Position numbers and translations under genes: made by a program
Assembly (NCBI RefSeq): GCF_013389595.1
Contig: NZ_CP058306.1
Location: 2,790,001-2,854,000 of the forward strand
Source: Flavobacterium sp. I3-2
GTDB taxonomy: Bacteria; Bacteroidota; Bacteroidia; Flavobacteriales; Flavobacteriaceae
Direction of reading: 5' to 3'
DNA length: 64,000 nt
Part shown: one piece after another, positions 35,802 through 44,352 of the stretch
Position numbering within the stretch: position 1 is the first letter of the stretch
How the letters are laid out: each line of letters begins with the position of its first letter
The notes under the pieces: model-generated
Database searches by the model: none
What the model was told of the DNA's origin: nothing
The model's input: the letters and a program-made list of their open reading frames with translations, nothing else

Positions 35802-37250
35802 CTAGATTTTTTGTCTTTTGGATTTTACAGTCGGTTGTTGTTTTTCTTGATCTACTTTTTGTTTTGGCTTTTCAGGATTGTTTTGAGCGGACTTTAAGGG
35901 TTCTTTTATTTTTTTGGTTGCTTCATTTGTTTTTCCTTCAGAATTTACAGCAACTTGTGTTTTATGGGCTTGTGTTGGTTTAGCTTGTTCTTTTAATTTG
36001 TTTGGATTTTGAAATGAGAATTCAATTTTTCCAAACTCTTTATTCATCGTGATGTATCCTTGATAATTCTGTCCTTTTTTATCAACTAAACCATCAACAT
36101 AGACCGTTTGTCCCTCTTTAAGTTTATTATATTGATCATCGTTGAGATCTTTTCCTCTAAAAGCTTTTGGTGTTTCTTGAGGAGGATTTGGTTTGTTTTG
36201 GGTTTGTGAAGGATTGGTATTTTTATCAAATTGAAACTCCACATAACGTTTATCTGCATTAAATTGTACGATGGCTGAGAATTCGGTGCCTTTTTTGGAA
36301 ATCATTCCTTCGAGTTTTAAAGGCTTACCTTCTTGCAGAGTTTGCTTTTGAGCTTCATTTAGTTTTACTCCTTTAATTTCGTCTGGAATTTTAATAAATT
36401 CTGATTTAAGTGCAATTAATTCATTTGTTAACTTGTCAATACTAACAATTGAAGGAATATTTTCTCCTGTTTTAGAATTAACCAAATTAACTACTCGTCC
36501 CATATTACCTGTTTCTAGTAAATTTTTTTTGTCTTGATCTGTAAATTGGTGTCCGAAAAATTCAAAATTTAAATTAGGCTCTTTTCTAATTCCATGAATT
36601 GCTGCAACTATTTTACCCTCTTCTGTTTGTTGTAACGACACGCGAGCGTCTGTTCTAACAATTGCTCCTCCCATATTTACGCTAATAGGAACTAATTCGT
36701 TGGTTTTATAACCTTTTAATAGGGGATCTAAAAGATTTAATTTTTCAAGTCGTTCTTTACTCAATCCTAGATTGTTCATTGTTGACCAATCGATTTGGTC
36801 GGTTTTAAAACGATATTCATTCAATTCTGTTGGTGTTTGTGATTTTTCCATATGATTTTGATTTTTAATTTCATTATTTAAATTACGGTCAAACTTAATT
36901 TCGTGTTCTTCCATTGATTTTTTACCTAAGGATGTTAGATCATTGATTTGTTCTTGAAATTGCTGTGCCTTTTCAATAGCTTGTTTTGCAGGAATTTTAA
37001 AAAAAATAAATTGGGTAGGATCTTTTAATTGTCTTAAAAAATTTGAAACAAAATTTGAAATGAAATCACCCTGTTTATCAATTTTGACAAATTGACTTTC
37101 GTTTTTATTGATTGGAGAAACTGTTTTCATTTTCCCATTTTCATCAATATTCTTGACAGCTTTTATTTTCATTTTTTCTTTGTCTAATACCAGTAAAATA
37201 TCATGTAGTTGATCAGAACTTTCATGTGTTTTGACTTTTTCTTTTTCCAT
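35802..37250 (-). CDS. DUF4099/DUF3945 domain protein of integrative elements
   Basis: This 482-residue hydrophilic protein includes RTDARVSLQQTEEGKIVAAIHGIRKEPN and GHQFTDQDKKNLLETGNMGRVVNLV, the DUF4099/DUF3945 region. Two or three similar later repeats of the form LNEAQKQTLQEGKPLKLEGMISKKG and LNDDQYNKLKEGQTVYVDGLVDKKG are followed by a low-complexity Lys/Gln/Pro tail. Such proteins accompany topB and mobilisation genes in conjugative elements. It is 6 bp upstream of topB in the same transcription unit. Confidence 0.86.
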   Translation of the reverse strand: MEKEKVKTHESSDQLHDILLVLDKEKMKIKAVKNIDENGKMKTVSPINKNESQFVKIDKQGDFISNFVSNFLRQLKDPTQFIFFKIPAKQAIEKAQQFQEQINDLTSLGKKSMEEHEIKFDRNLNNEIKNQNHMEKSQTPTELNEYRFKTDQIDWSTMNNLGLSKERLEKLNLLDPLLKGYKTNELVPISVNMGGAIVRTDARVSLQQTEEGKIVAAIHGIRKEPNLNFEFFGHQFTDQDKKNLLETGNMGRVVNLVNSKTGENIPSIVSIDKLTNELIALKSEFIKIPDEIKGVKLNEAQKQTLQEGKPLKLEGMISKKGTEFSAIVQFNADKRYVEFQFDKNTNPSQTQNKPNPPQETPKAFRGKDLNDDQYNKLKEGQTVYVDGLVDKKGQNYQGYITMNKEFGKIEFSFQNPNKLKEQAKPTQAHKTQVAVNSEGKTNEATKKIKEPLKSAQNNPEKPKQKVDQEKQQPTVKSKRQKI

Positions 37251-37332
37251 TGTCTATATTTTAAAATCTAGAAACGAAAATAGTTGGGGATCTATTTATT
37301 CTAATTGGTTTGACTTTTAGTGGTAAGCTTTG

Positions 37333-37641
37333 TCATTGATTGTCTTTCTTTTTAGGTAAAGTAGGATTTAAGCTGTCACGAATAAATTGATGAACATCTG
37401 ATAATTTATAATAAATTTTCCCGCTGATGGTGTAATAGGCAAGTTTACCAGAAGAACGGTATCGCTGTAGTGAACGACTACTGATTTTTAAAATTTGTAA
37501 AACATCTTGATTATCTAACAGCTCCTCTCCATCGATGCTATTACGTTTATTTTGTAAATTATACATGTGCTCACTCAAAATATTGAAACGTTCCATTATT
37601 CGTTCCATCCATGCTAAAAATTCAATTCTTTCTATGTTCAT
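37333..37641 (-). CDS. Helix-turn-helix protein (HTH_17, excisionase-like)
   Basis: This product of about 102 residues has a helical N-terminus (MNIERIEFLAWMERIMERF) and an HTH_17 domain: ELLDNQDVLQILKISSRSLQRYRSSGKLAYYTISGKIYYKLSDVHQFI. This form is common upstream of Bacteroidota element modules. I chose the ATG at 37641 because the upstream 23 codons lack family resemblance. It may control excision or the topB unit. Confidence 0.82.
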   Translation of the reverse strand: MNIERIEFLAWMERIMERFNILSEHMYNLQNKRNSIDGEELLDNQDVLQILKISSRSLQRYRSSGKLAYYTISGKIYYKLSDVHQFIRDSLNPTLPKKKDNQ

Positions 37642-37998
37642 AGTATTCGGTTTAAGTTTACTATGCAAAATTGAAGCTTGACGATAAATGTTTAAGCCAA
37701 GTATTGCCAATTGGTTTTGCTGATTTAAGAAAATATTAACACTTCGTAAAAATCACTGATTTAATCAATAATATGAGGGGTTTATTAGTGCAAGTGAAAG
37801 ATGAATTAAACTATAAGTCAATTGGTATATGTGGGTAGAAAAAAAGTTTTTTTGGAGAATTTGGAAAGTAAAAAAAAATTACAAATTATAGAAGACTGAT
37901 ATCATAGACAACTAATGCAAAACTAAGCTACTTTATTCCCTTTGAATGATAATAAACCTAAATAAAATTAGGTTGCAAAAAATTAAAATTTGATTGAT
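37642..37998. other. Divergent intergenic region between HTH genes
   Basis: It separates two divergent HTH_17 genes and should hold both promoters. I saw no gene or clear operator. Confidence 0.5.
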
Positions 37999-38265
37999 AT
38001 GGAAAACATGCTAACAAAAGATGATTTAAGACAATTGCGTATTCTTATTGTGAATGATATTAAAGAATTTTTGGAAATAGAAATAAAAAAAACTAATGAA
38101 GATGATTTAAATTCAGAATGGCTTAGAAGTAAATCGGTAAGAAAATTTCTTGATATATCTCCTGGGACACTTCAGAACTTGCGTATCTCTGGAAAAATTC
38201 AATTCAAACAAATAATGGGATCTTACTATTATAAAAAAAGCGATTTAATAAACATGTTTAAATAA
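37999..38265 (+). CDS. Helix-turn-helix protein (HTH_17)
   Basis: This product of about 88 residues starts MENMLTKDDLRQLRILIVND. A C-terminal HTH_17 motif reads WLRSKSVRKFLDISPGTLQNLRISGKIQFKQIMGSYYYKKSDLINMF. It is related in layout to the divergent HTH protein at 37333. It precedes a replication-like winged-helix gene by 9 bp. An excisionase or regulator role in the element is likely. Confidence 0.8.
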   Translation: MENMLTKDDLRQLRILIVNDIKEFLEIEIKKTNEDDLNSEWLRSKSVRKFLDISPGTLQNLRISGKIQFKQIMGSYYYKKSDLINMFK

Positions 38266-38274
38266 TATTGTTTT

Positions 38275-38559
38275 ATGAAAACTCAACAATTATTTATCAT
38301 TTTTGATAAAATTAATAAAGATGATAGAATAAACGTTTGGCATATCTCTTTATTATTGGCAATATGCAGACTATCTCATTTACAAAATGATGTGAATAAT
38401 ATAAGAGTAAGTAGGTCAAAACTTATGCAGTTATCACATATACGTACTTTTCCAACGTATCATAAATATTTTAAGGAATTACAAACTTTTGGGTACATTA
38501 AATACTTTCCATCTTACCATCCAGGTTTTAGAAGTTTAATACAATTAAACATAGTATAA
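38275..38559 (+). CDS. Hypothetical winged-helix-like protein of element
   Basis: The 94-residue basic protein reads DRINVWHISLLLAICRLSH and SRSKLMQLSHIRTFPTYHKYFKELQTFGYIKY, which looks like a winged helix with a recognition helix. I have seen this type beside excisionase genes in integrative elements of Bacteroidota. The precise role is unknown. It is the last gene before the probable attachment region. Confidence 0.7.
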   Translation: MKTQQLFIIFDKINKDDRINVWHISLLLAICRLSHLQNDVNNIRVSRSKLMQLSHIRTFPTYHKYFKELQTFGYIKYFPSYHPGFRSLIQLNIV

Positions 38560-38729
38560 TGATGATAATTCTTTACTTAAATATCATCAAATTCTCATAG
38601 ATGAATAATTTAAAATAGATTTTTTATCATACTAATAAAAAAAGTGGATAAAATCACCAAAACTAACTATTTGATTACTAATCAAAAGAAAAAAGTTTCC
38701 GTTTTTTATTAAAAAATGTATTTAGAAAC

Positions 38730-38760
38730 TTGGTAGATATTAAAAACAGGGCTATATTTG
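38730..38760 (+). promoter_or_regulatory. Consensus flavobacterial promoter
   Basis: TTG (38730-38732) is followed after 20 bp by TATATTTG (38753-38760), the best match to the phylum consensus in the window. No ORF follows, so it probably drives the stable RNA (tRNA) genes downstream, or did so before the element arrived. Confidence 0.72.
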
Positions 38761-38920
38761 CACCGTTGAAAATAACAAAAGTACAAGCTTTTAAAATATT
38801 CAACATGGAAATAATATTTTCATTCAAGTTCTAAATTTTACGCATATTGATTAAAGATTTAATATCTTAAATTGTAAGCTAAATAATATATTTAATCAGT
38901 TTCAAGTTAATTTCAAAATT

Positions 38921-38941
38921 GTGGCAATTTCGTGGCAATTT
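38921..38941 (+). repeat. Tandem direct repeat GTGGCAATTT, two copies
   Basis: Two 10-bp copies are separated by one base (11-bp period). They may be recombinase arm or core sites next to the tRNA-like sequence. Confidence 0.7.
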
Positions 38942-38986
38942 TATTTAACTAATTGAAAACAGCTGATTTTATTAACTTTAAGAGAT

Positions 38987-39012
38987 TAGGTTCAAATACC
39001 TCTTTCTCCGCA
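38987..39012 (+). other. tRNA 3'-end-like remnant, possible att core
   Basis: GGTTCAAATACC followed by TCTTTCTCCGCA looks like the T-arm and acceptor 3' strand of a tRNA, perhaps tRNA-Ser (TTTCTCC then G73). The T-stem is imperfect and no 5' half is present. It may be a duplicated integration site. Confidence 0.4.
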
Positions 39013-39033
39013 AAGTGTAACCAACACTAAAAT

Positions 39034-39107
39034 GGCGAGGTAGCTCAGTTGGTTAGAGCGCAGGATTCATAACCCTGAGGTCACGGGTTCAACTCCCGTC
39101 TTCGCTA
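39034..39107 (+). tRNA. tRNA-Met (anticodon CAT)
   Basis: The cloverleaf is complete. The acceptor stem GGCGAGG pairs with CTTCGCT (two G·U pairs), the D-arm GCTC/GAGC, the anticodon loop TTCATAA with CAT, and the T-arm ACGGG–TTCAACT–CCCGT are all present, with discriminator A at 39107. The elongator type is likely because the initiator-specific features are absent. The CCA is not encoded. A terminator hairpin follows. Confidence 0.95.
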
Positions 39108-39111
39108 CGAC

Positions 39112-39142
39112 AAAGGAAACAAGAAATTGTTTCCTTTTTTTT
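39112..39142 (+). terminator. Terminator after tRNA-Met
   Basis: AAAGGAAAC pairs with GTTTCCTTT (39129-39137) around an 8-base loop, followed by a T run. Confidence 0.82.
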
Positions 39143-39163
39143 ATAATAAATTTTATAAAAAAA

Positions 39164-39194
39164 TTTGTTAAAAAATCTATATCTTCTATCTTAG
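39164..39194 (+). promoter_or_regulatory. Promoter of TM2-domain operon
   Basis: TTTG (39164-39167) and TATCTTAG (39187-39194) are separated by 19 bp, and the start codon at 39225 is 30 bp further on. Confidence 0.65.
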
Positions 39195-39224
39195 CGTTAT
39201 ATTAATCAAAAAATAAAAATTGCA

Positions 39225-39566
39225 ATGGATGCGCAAAAAGTTGATATGTTCATGATGACAAACGCTAAATATTTTGAAAGTCATCAGATATATAACATTA
39301 GAAATTTATTATTAGAATTAGATGATTCAAAATGGGCTTATATCTCTTCTATTCAATTTAAAGACCCAACAACTATTTTAATTGTTTCGCTATTAGCTGG
39401 ATTATTTGGAATCGATAGATTTATGATTGGTGACGTAGGAATAGGAATTGGTAAACTTTTAACTTGTGGTGGTTTCTACATTTGGGCAATTGTTGACTTA
39501 TTTTTAATTATGGGAGCGACACGCGAAAAAAATTTTGAAACCTTAATGATGTACGCTAGATTATGA
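39225..39566 (+). CDS. TM2-domain protein
   Basis: The 113-residue protein has a short N-terminal region and a TM2 domain: LIVSLLAGLFGIDRFMIGDVGIGIGKLLTCGGFYIWAIVDLFLIMG, with two helices and the conserved G-x-D-R-F/Y turn. TM2 proteins are small membrane proteins of uncertain function. It overlaps the next gene by 4 bp and begins a four-gene membrane operon. Confidence 0.9.
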   Translation: MDAQKVDMFMMTNAKYFESHQIYNIRNLLLELDDSKWAYISSIQFKDPTTILIVSLLAGLFGIDRFMIGDVGIGIGKLLTCGGFYIWAIVDLFLIMGATREKNFETLMMYARL

Positions 39567-39976
39567 TAAAATCTAGAAACAAGCTGTATTTTTTCATATT
39601 TACAGCTTGTATCTTTAGTTACATTTGGCTGATTTATAATTTTATTAATATAAAGAAAGAAGCTGGAATTACAGTTTGTCATTTTAAAAATTTAACTTCA
39701 CTACCCTGCCCTTCTTGTGGTTCTACAAGATCGGTTTTATCAATTTTAAAAGGAAATTTACCAGAAGCTTTTGTTATAAATCCTCTTGGATTCATTATTT
39801 TTTTAATTTTAATGATTATTCCAATTTGGATTTTATATGATTTCGTACTCAAAAAAGAATCATTTTTCAATTTTTACAAAGCTTTTGAAAAAAAAATGAG
39901 TAAACCAAAATTCTATATTCCTGCAATTATTCTGTTAGTATTAAATTGGATTTGGAACATAAATAAACAGCTATGA
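39563..39976 (+). CDS. DUF2752 family membrane protein
   Basis: The 137-residue protein has three hydrophobic segments and the DUF2752 motif HFKNLTSLPCPSCGSTRSVLSILKGNLPEAFVINPLG with the CPxCG cysteines. The function is not established. It overlaps both neighbours by 4 bp, so the operon is tightly coupled. Confidence 0.9.
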   Translation: MIKSRNKLYFFIFTACIFSYIWLIYNFINIKKEAGITVCHFKNLTSLPCPSCGSTRSVLSILKGNLPEAFVINPLGFIIFLILMIIPIWILYDFVLKKESFFNFYKAFEKKMSKPKFYIPAIILLVLNWIWNINKQL

Positions 39977-40425
39977 TAAAAGTTAAAAAATTAAATTTTA
40001 CGCCAACTGAACATGAAAGAGAAAAAGCTTCAAATAGTTATCTCATGTCTTTGGTTGGAATTATTGTTGGATTACCAATACCGATTGTAAATCTGATTTG
40101 TACATTAATATTCTTTTTTGCAAATAGAAAATCGACCTATTTTGTAAAATGGCATTGTACACAAGCATTGATTTCCCAATTCATTTTACTAATTGTCAAT
40201 AACATTGCTTTTTGGTGGACCATTTCAATAATTATTGATTTTAACAATATCTCAAATGCTTATTTTGCTTATCTATTGGTTTTAGTTATTTTTAATATAA
40301 CCGAATTTGTTATGACTGTTTATTCAGCAATTGAAACAAGAAAAGGTGTTCAAGTTGAATGGTGGATTTACGGAAGTTTAACTAATTTAATTTTAAGTCC
40401 TAAAAATGAAAAAGATATTATTTGA
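39973..40425 (+). CDS. DUF4870-like membrane protein
   Basis: The 150-residue protein has four hydrophobic segments. KWHCTQALISQFILLIVNNIAFWWTISI is typical of DUF4870/Tic20-like proteins, which have a cytoplasmic HxxQA pattern before the central helix pair. It lies in the TM2 operon and overlaps the M48 protease gene by 20 bp. Confidence 0.75.
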   Translation: MIKVKKLNFTPTEHEREKASNSYLMSLVGIIVGLPIPIVNLICTLIFFFANRKSTYFVKWHCTQALISQFILLIVNNIAFWWTISIIIDFNNISNAYFAYLLVLVIFNITEFVMTVYSAIETRKGVQVEWWIYGSLTNLILSPKNEKDII

Positions 40426-41203
40426 ACTTTCAATTACAATTTGTTTCTTTTTAGGAATTTGGTTCGGTTTTACTCAAATTGATTGGGTTAATATTTTTAA
40501 AATAAACGAACTAAATTCAAAAACTGAAGAAAAATTAGGTGAATTAACCTGGGAATATTATTCCATGGGTGAGGACGAAATTAAAAACAAGAATATTAAA
40601 CAAACTGTTGATTCTTTGGTAAATCATATTGCGACTGCAAACGGTATTGATACTAATTCTATTAAAATTCATATCATCAATACAAACGAAGTAAATGCTT
40701 TTGCATTACCTGATGGTCACTTGGTTTTAAATTCACAGTTGATTATTGAATCTAAAAATCAAGAAGAACTTTTAGGTGTCATTTCACATGAATTAGCACA
40801 TATACAACTGGATCATATAAACGAAAAATTAACTCAAGAAATTGGTTTAACTGTTTTACTTTCTGCAATTTCAGGTAGCAATAATCAAGTGATAGGAAAT
40901 ATAGTACACACACTTTCTTCAACTGCTTTTGATCGAAAAAAAGAAGAAGAAGCTGATTTGACTGCTGTTATTTATTTAGAAAAAGCAAACGTTAACCCGA
41001 TTCCTTTTGCAGATTTTTTGAGAAGAATTTCGAAAAACGAATCAAATACAGAATTTGAAAATTGGATCAGTACACATCCTAATTCAAAAGAAAGATCTAA
41101 ATCCGTTTTCAGAAAAATCAATAAATCAAAAATAGATTATAATCAAGTTGTTACTGATTCGACATGGAATAAACTACAAGTACAACTTCTAAATTTTGAA
41201 TAA
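40406..41203 (+). CDS. M48-family metallopeptidase
   Basis: This 265-residue protein has an N-terminal membrane anchor (LSITICFFLGIWFGFTQ). The zinc site is HELAHIQLDHINEK (HExxH) and the third ligand is in the FDRKKEEEADLTAVIYL helix. NAFALPDGHLVLNSQLI precedes it as in the family. It probably degrades envelope proteins. It is the last gene of the TM2/DUF2752/DUF4870 operon. Confidence 0.92.
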   Translation: MKKILFELSITICFFLGIWFGFTQIDWVNIFKINELNSKTEEKLGELTWEYYSMGEDEIKNKNIKQTVDSLVNHIATANGIDTNSIKIHIINTNEVNAFALPDGHLVLNSQLIIESKNQEELLGVISHELAHIQLDHINEKLTQEIGLTVLLSAISGSNNQVIGNIVHTLSSTAFDRKKEEEADLTAVIYLEKANVNPIPFADFLRRISKNESNTEFENWISTHPNSKERSKSVFRKINKSKIDYNQVVTDSTWNKLQVQLLNFE

Positions 41204-41256
41204 TTAATAAAAAAAACGATTTAAATCAAACTAACTTTAATCAATAACATCTGAAA

Positions 41257-41565
41257 ATTCAATTAATTGACATTTTTAGCACAGGAATTTCAGTTGATAA
41301 GGTACAATCAAAAGTAAATCAATTATTGTGTTATTTACCAGAAGTTTGTGCTCCAAATTTAGATTATGATAATTTATTTCGAAATATAATAATGAATTTT
41401 ATGGATGCTCATGATTTTGATGTCCGTGCGGTAAAAAAATCATGTGTTCATATAGTAAATAAAGATTTAAAATTAATTCCTTTCGAAACAATGAATTTAT
41501 TCTACAGAGATGACAAACGCAATTATTTAGATGAATTACGTAAAAATGACAAAGTTCTTTTTTAA
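41257..41565 (+). pseudogene. Probable C-terminal gene fragment, no start
   Basis: A frame open from about 41257 reads IDIFSTGISVDKVQSKVNQL and ends with NLFYRDDKRNYLDELRKNDKVLF. There is no plausible start codon and a TGA lies just upstream. The composition looks like a conserved C-terminal domain. I suspect a fragment of a larger protein but cannot name it with confidence. Confidence 0.55.
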
Positions 41566-41580
41566 TTAAATATTAAAAAC

Positions 41581-41611
41581 TTGTCTTTCAGAATTTAAAA
41601 TATTATTTTTG
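41581..41611 (+). promoter_or_regulatory. Promoter before a small ORF
   Basis: TTG (41581-41583) and TATTTTTG (41604-41611) are 20 bp apart, the canonical spacing. Confidence 0.65.
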
Positions 41612-41627
41612 TACAAAATATTAAATA

Positions 41628-41750
41628 ATGAACCTTTCTAACTATTATTTATCGGATAACAGATTAGAACGACTTTTCAGTTCGTTATACTATTTGCTTG
41701 ACGATATTTTCCTAAAAGATTCAAAAGAATTTATCACTTCTACCCTGTAA
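41628..41750 (+). CDS. Small ORF, 40 residues, unrecognised
   Basis: ATG at 41628 opens a 40-codon frame (MNLSNYYLSDNRLERLFSSL…) with a TAA stop at 41748. It follows a consensus promoter by 16 bp. A short inverted sequence (CCCTG…CAGGG) around the stop could be a weak terminator. There is no family resemblance, so coding is uncertain. Confidence 0.4.
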   Translation: MNLSNYYLSDNRLERLFSSLYYLLDDIFLKDSKEFITSTL

Positions 41751-41871
41751 ATACTCCTACAGGGTCACTTTTGTATCAATAAATAAAACTTATTAGAAAT
41801 AAATATACTGCATCTAAATTTCATTAGAGAGCTGGAGTATTGTATTTATTAAATTTTTTTAAAAAAATATC

Positions 41872-42249
41872 ATGTCAGAAAATATCATTTTAACAACCGG
41901 AGTTTATGATTTAATAAAAGATCACGTTCGTAGAAGAAAAGTTACTAAAGTTGAAGAAGAAATTCTTTTAAACGAATTAAAATTTGCCAAACAAGTAGTC
42001 AGAAAAGAATTACCAAACGATATTGTTACAGTTGATAGAATCGTAACTGTTAAAACAGAAAACGAAACTAAAACTGTAACTTTTGTAGGACCTTCAAAAG
42101 CTAAACCAAACAAAAACAAATTTTCTATTTTATCTGATGTAGGAATCGCTATTGTTGGTTACAAAGAAGGTGACATTGTAAAATGGCCTACAAATGATGG
42201 TGAAATTTCTTATGAGATTTTGAAAGTAGAAAAAATTCAAGATAATTAA
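41872..42249 (+). CDS. GreA/GreB-family C-terminal domain protein
   Basis: This 125-residue protein has a short helical N-terminus instead of the full GreA coiled coil, then a domain reading VTFVGPSKAKPNKNKFSILSDVGIAIVGYKEGDIVKWPTNDGEISYEILKVE, which is the GreA_GreB fold with its SPLGxALxGxxxGD-like turn. It probably binds RNA polymerase as an Rnk- or Gfh-type regulator. A terminator follows. Confidence 0.85.
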   Translation: MSENIILTTGVYDLIKDHVRRRKVTKVEEEILLNELKFAKQVVRKELPNDIVTVDRIVTVKTENETKTVTFVGPSKAKPNKNKFSILSDVGIAIVGYKEGDIVKWPTNDGEISYEILKVEKIQDN

Positions 42250-42269
42250 TACAATCAAATTTTATAAAA

Positions 42270-42302
42270 AAAAATGGTCGAAATTAATTCGACCATTTTT
42301 TT
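42270..42302. terminator. Bidirectional terminator hairpin
   Basis: AAAAATGGTCGAA pairs with TTCGACCATTTTT (42288-42300), with A and T runs on both sides. It serves the GreA-like gene and the convergent gene at 42323. Confidence 0.9.
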
Positions 42303-42322
42303 GGAGATATAAATCACAAATC

Positions 42323-42709
42323 TTATCTTTTAACTAGAATAATCATTTCTTCTAATATATTAACATGTGTATCTAATGATATGTTACCAAAATTGAAACT
42401 GTTTGCATTAACTAAGTTTATAGTTTTATTGACAGTAGTATAAGCAACATTTTCAATACTTAGACTTAACAATCTATTTGGTAAATTTTTAAAAGCGAAT
42501 GAACCGTCATTTTTTACTGTAGTTTGAGCGATAACTTTACCGTTATCAGAAACGGTCACTAATGCATTATCAATAACTTCAGAACTTGAGTTTTCAACTA
42601 ATTTTCCTGATAAATCACAACCATCATTATTAAATTGTTTATTAGAGTAAATTGTAGCTCCAATTAAAGTAACCATTGAGAACATAAATAAGTAAACTGC
42701 TTTTTTCAT
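42323..42709 (-). CDS. Carboxypeptidase-regulatory-like domain protein (exported)
   Basis: The 128-residue protein has a signal peptide (MKKAVYLFMFSMVTLIGATI) and a beta-sandwich of the CarboxypepD_reg type: LSGKLVENSSSEVIDNALVTVSDNGKVIAQTTVKNDGSFAFKNLP. It resembles the N-terminal plug-side domain of TonB-dependent receptors but stands alone. The role is unknown. It is exported to the periplasm. Confidence 0.82.
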   Translation of the reverse strand: MKKAVYLFMFSMVTLIGATIYSNKQFNNDGCDLSGKLVENSSSEVIDNALVTVSDNGKVIAQTTVKNDGSFAFKNLPNRLLSLSIENVAYTTVNKTINLVNANSFNFGNISLDTHVNILEEMIILVKR

Positions 42710-43073
42710 AATTTCTTTTCTTTAAATGTTAATTTTTTATATTTTATTTTTTCTTTTTAATTTAAGATGATTTTATAATTATTTAATTAATCAAATAAAA
42801 CTTGAATAATTTATTTTTTTAGATAATAAATCAGAATTTAAATCTCTTTTAACAATTAGTATCTGAAATTATTTTTTTGTTACACTCTTTTTAATTTTTT
42901 TTTTCTAATATTAAAAAAAGATGTTTTAGCAAGAAGAATAAAACAACATAAGCATTTGTAAATAAAATGTTTAAACTTTCATTATGTGAAAAATATTTTT
43001 TTGCAAATATTTTAGAAACCTATCTTTTATTTTCATAATTTAGTGATACCAACTTATATAAAACCACTATAAA
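42710..43073. other. Divergent intergenic region, AT-rich
   Basis: It separates the carboxypeptidase-regulatory-like gene and the YARHG gene and must hold both promoters. I saw no gene. A run TTTTTTTTTCTAATATT lies near 42895 and is likely structural only. Confidence 0.5.
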
Positions 43074-43421
43074 ATGAAAAGAATTCTCTTATTGTTAGGA
43101 TTATTTGCATTAATTCCTAATACATCTTTTTCGCAAGTTCATGCGCAAAGACCAGCAAAACAACAACAATATTTTCCAGGATTATATCCAGAAGCATCGC
43201 AACGAATTTTAAATGCAAAGGATTTAAAAGGTCTTAATAGTTTTGACCTTAAAGTAATGCGAAATGAAATTTATGCTCGACACGGTTATATTTTCAATAC
43301 TCAAGAAATGAAAGATTATTTCAATGAACAAGATTGGTATTATGGTAGATATAAAAATGTAGATAAATTTTTAACCGATATTGAGAAGAAAAATATTGAA
43401 TTTATAAAGAAATTTGAATGA
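43074..43421 (+). CDS. YARHG-domain protein (exported)
   Basis: This 115-residue protein has a signal peptide (MKRILLLLGLFALIPNTSFS, then QVHAQ) and a YARHG domain: LKVMRNEIYARHGYIFNTQEMKDYFNEQDWY. The domain is thought to act at the cell surface. It overlaps the amidase gene by 4 bp, suggesting a common role at the cell wall. Confidence 0.92.
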   Translation: MKRILLLLGLFALIPNTSFSQVHAQRPAKQQQYFPGLYPEASQRILNAKDLKGLNSFDLKVMRNEIYARHGYIFNTQEMKDYFNEQDWYYGRYKNVDKFLTDIEKKNIEFIKKFE

Positions 43422-44080
43422 GAAATCTAGTAATACTTTACTGTATTATTGGGTTTTCAAAAATTGCTTTTGCACAATCATCAAATGATTTTAAAATTAT
43501 ACAAAAGCCAATTATTTATAATTTAGAACGAGAAAAATTAAGTATAGAATATCTCAAAGATCATCATGGATTAATTCAAGAAAAACCTTTAATTACTCCA
43601 AAAATTATTGTTTTACATTATACAGCTGGCGGAACTGTAACGAGCAATTTTAATTATTTTAATAAAACACAAATAGAAAATTCAAGAACATACAATAAAA
43701 AACAAAGTTTGTTAAATGTATCAGCACATTATTTAGTTGATCGCGATGGAACTATTTATCAAATCATTCCTGATACTTTGTTTGCTAGACATACCATCGG
43801 GTTAAATTATTGCGCTGTTGGAGTTGAAAACATCGGAAGTAAAACACAACCGTTGACAGAAAAACAAGTTAAAGCTAATGCTTTTTTGATTCGCAAACTT
43901 AGTAATGAATATCCTATTGAATATTTAATTGGACATTATGAATATGGTAAATTTAGAAAATCTAAATTATGGAAAGATTTAGATCCTAATTATTTTACAG
44001 GAAAAGAAGATCCAGGAAAAGATTTTATGAATAAGGTTCGAGAATTAATAACAGATTTAAATCTGAAAAATGAAATCTAA
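43418..44080 (+). CDS. N-acetylmuramoyl-L-alanine amidase (Amidase_2)
   Basis: This 220-residue exported protein has a signal peptide (MRNLVILYCIIGFSKIAFAQ). The zinc-amidase fold is shown by IVLHYTAGG (first His), VSAHYLVDRDGTIYQI (second His), NYCAVGVENIG and LIGHYEYGKFRKSK (third His). It cleaves the bond between MurNAc and the peptide stem. It is followed by a small helical protein and forms a cell-wall cluster with the L,D-transpeptidase-like gene downstream. Confidence 0.92.
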   Translation: MRNLVILYCIIGFSKIAFAQSSNDFKIIQKPIIYNLEREKLSIEYLKDHHGLIQEKPLITPKIIVLHYTAGGTVTSNFNYFNKTQIENSRTYNKKQSLLNVSAHYLVDRDGTIYQIIPDTLFARHTIGLNYCAVGVENIGSKTQPLTEKQVKANAFLIRKLSNEYPIEYLIGHYEYGKFRKSKLWKDLDPNYFTGKEDPGKDFMNKVRELITDLNLKNEI

Positions 44081-44097
44081 CCAAAAAAAACAAAAAA

Positions 44098-44331
44098 ATG
44101 ACAGATCAAGAACTATTCAAGACCTTAAAAAGAATTGTAAGGCAAGAAGAACATTTTTCAACTGATGTTTTAGATGTTTTAAGAACTTATAAAAATGCAG
44201 GTGGAAAAAGAAAAATAGCAGAAAAGTTTGTGCATAAATTAGAAGTCGCTTATGAAGATAATGAAGTTTTAAACGAAAGGACACGTAAAATCAGAAATGT
44301 CATTTCGGTTTGGAACAAAAAGAACAAATAA
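44098..44331 (+). CDS. Small hypothetical helical protein
   Basis: This 77-residue, charged protein (MTDQELFKTLKRIVRQEEHF) contains amphipathic helices without signal or membrane segments. I do not recognise it. It begins 17 bp after the amidase gene and ends before a strong terminator, so it belongs to that operon. Confidence 0.7.
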   Translation: MTDQELFKTLKRIVRQEEHFSTDVLDVLRTYKNAGGKRKIAEKFVHKLEVAYEDNEVLNERTRKIRNVISVWNKKNK

Positions 44332-44352
44332 CTATCGAAGCATTTAAATTTA

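Larger units (their letters stand above)
38560..39033. other. Putative element attachment region
   Basis: This gene-free stretch contains a consensus promoter (38730-38760), a tandem GTGGCAATTT repeat (38921-38941) and a tRNA-3'-end-like sequence (about 38987-39012). The order suggests the end of an integrative element whose integrase is outside or lost. Confidence 0.5.
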
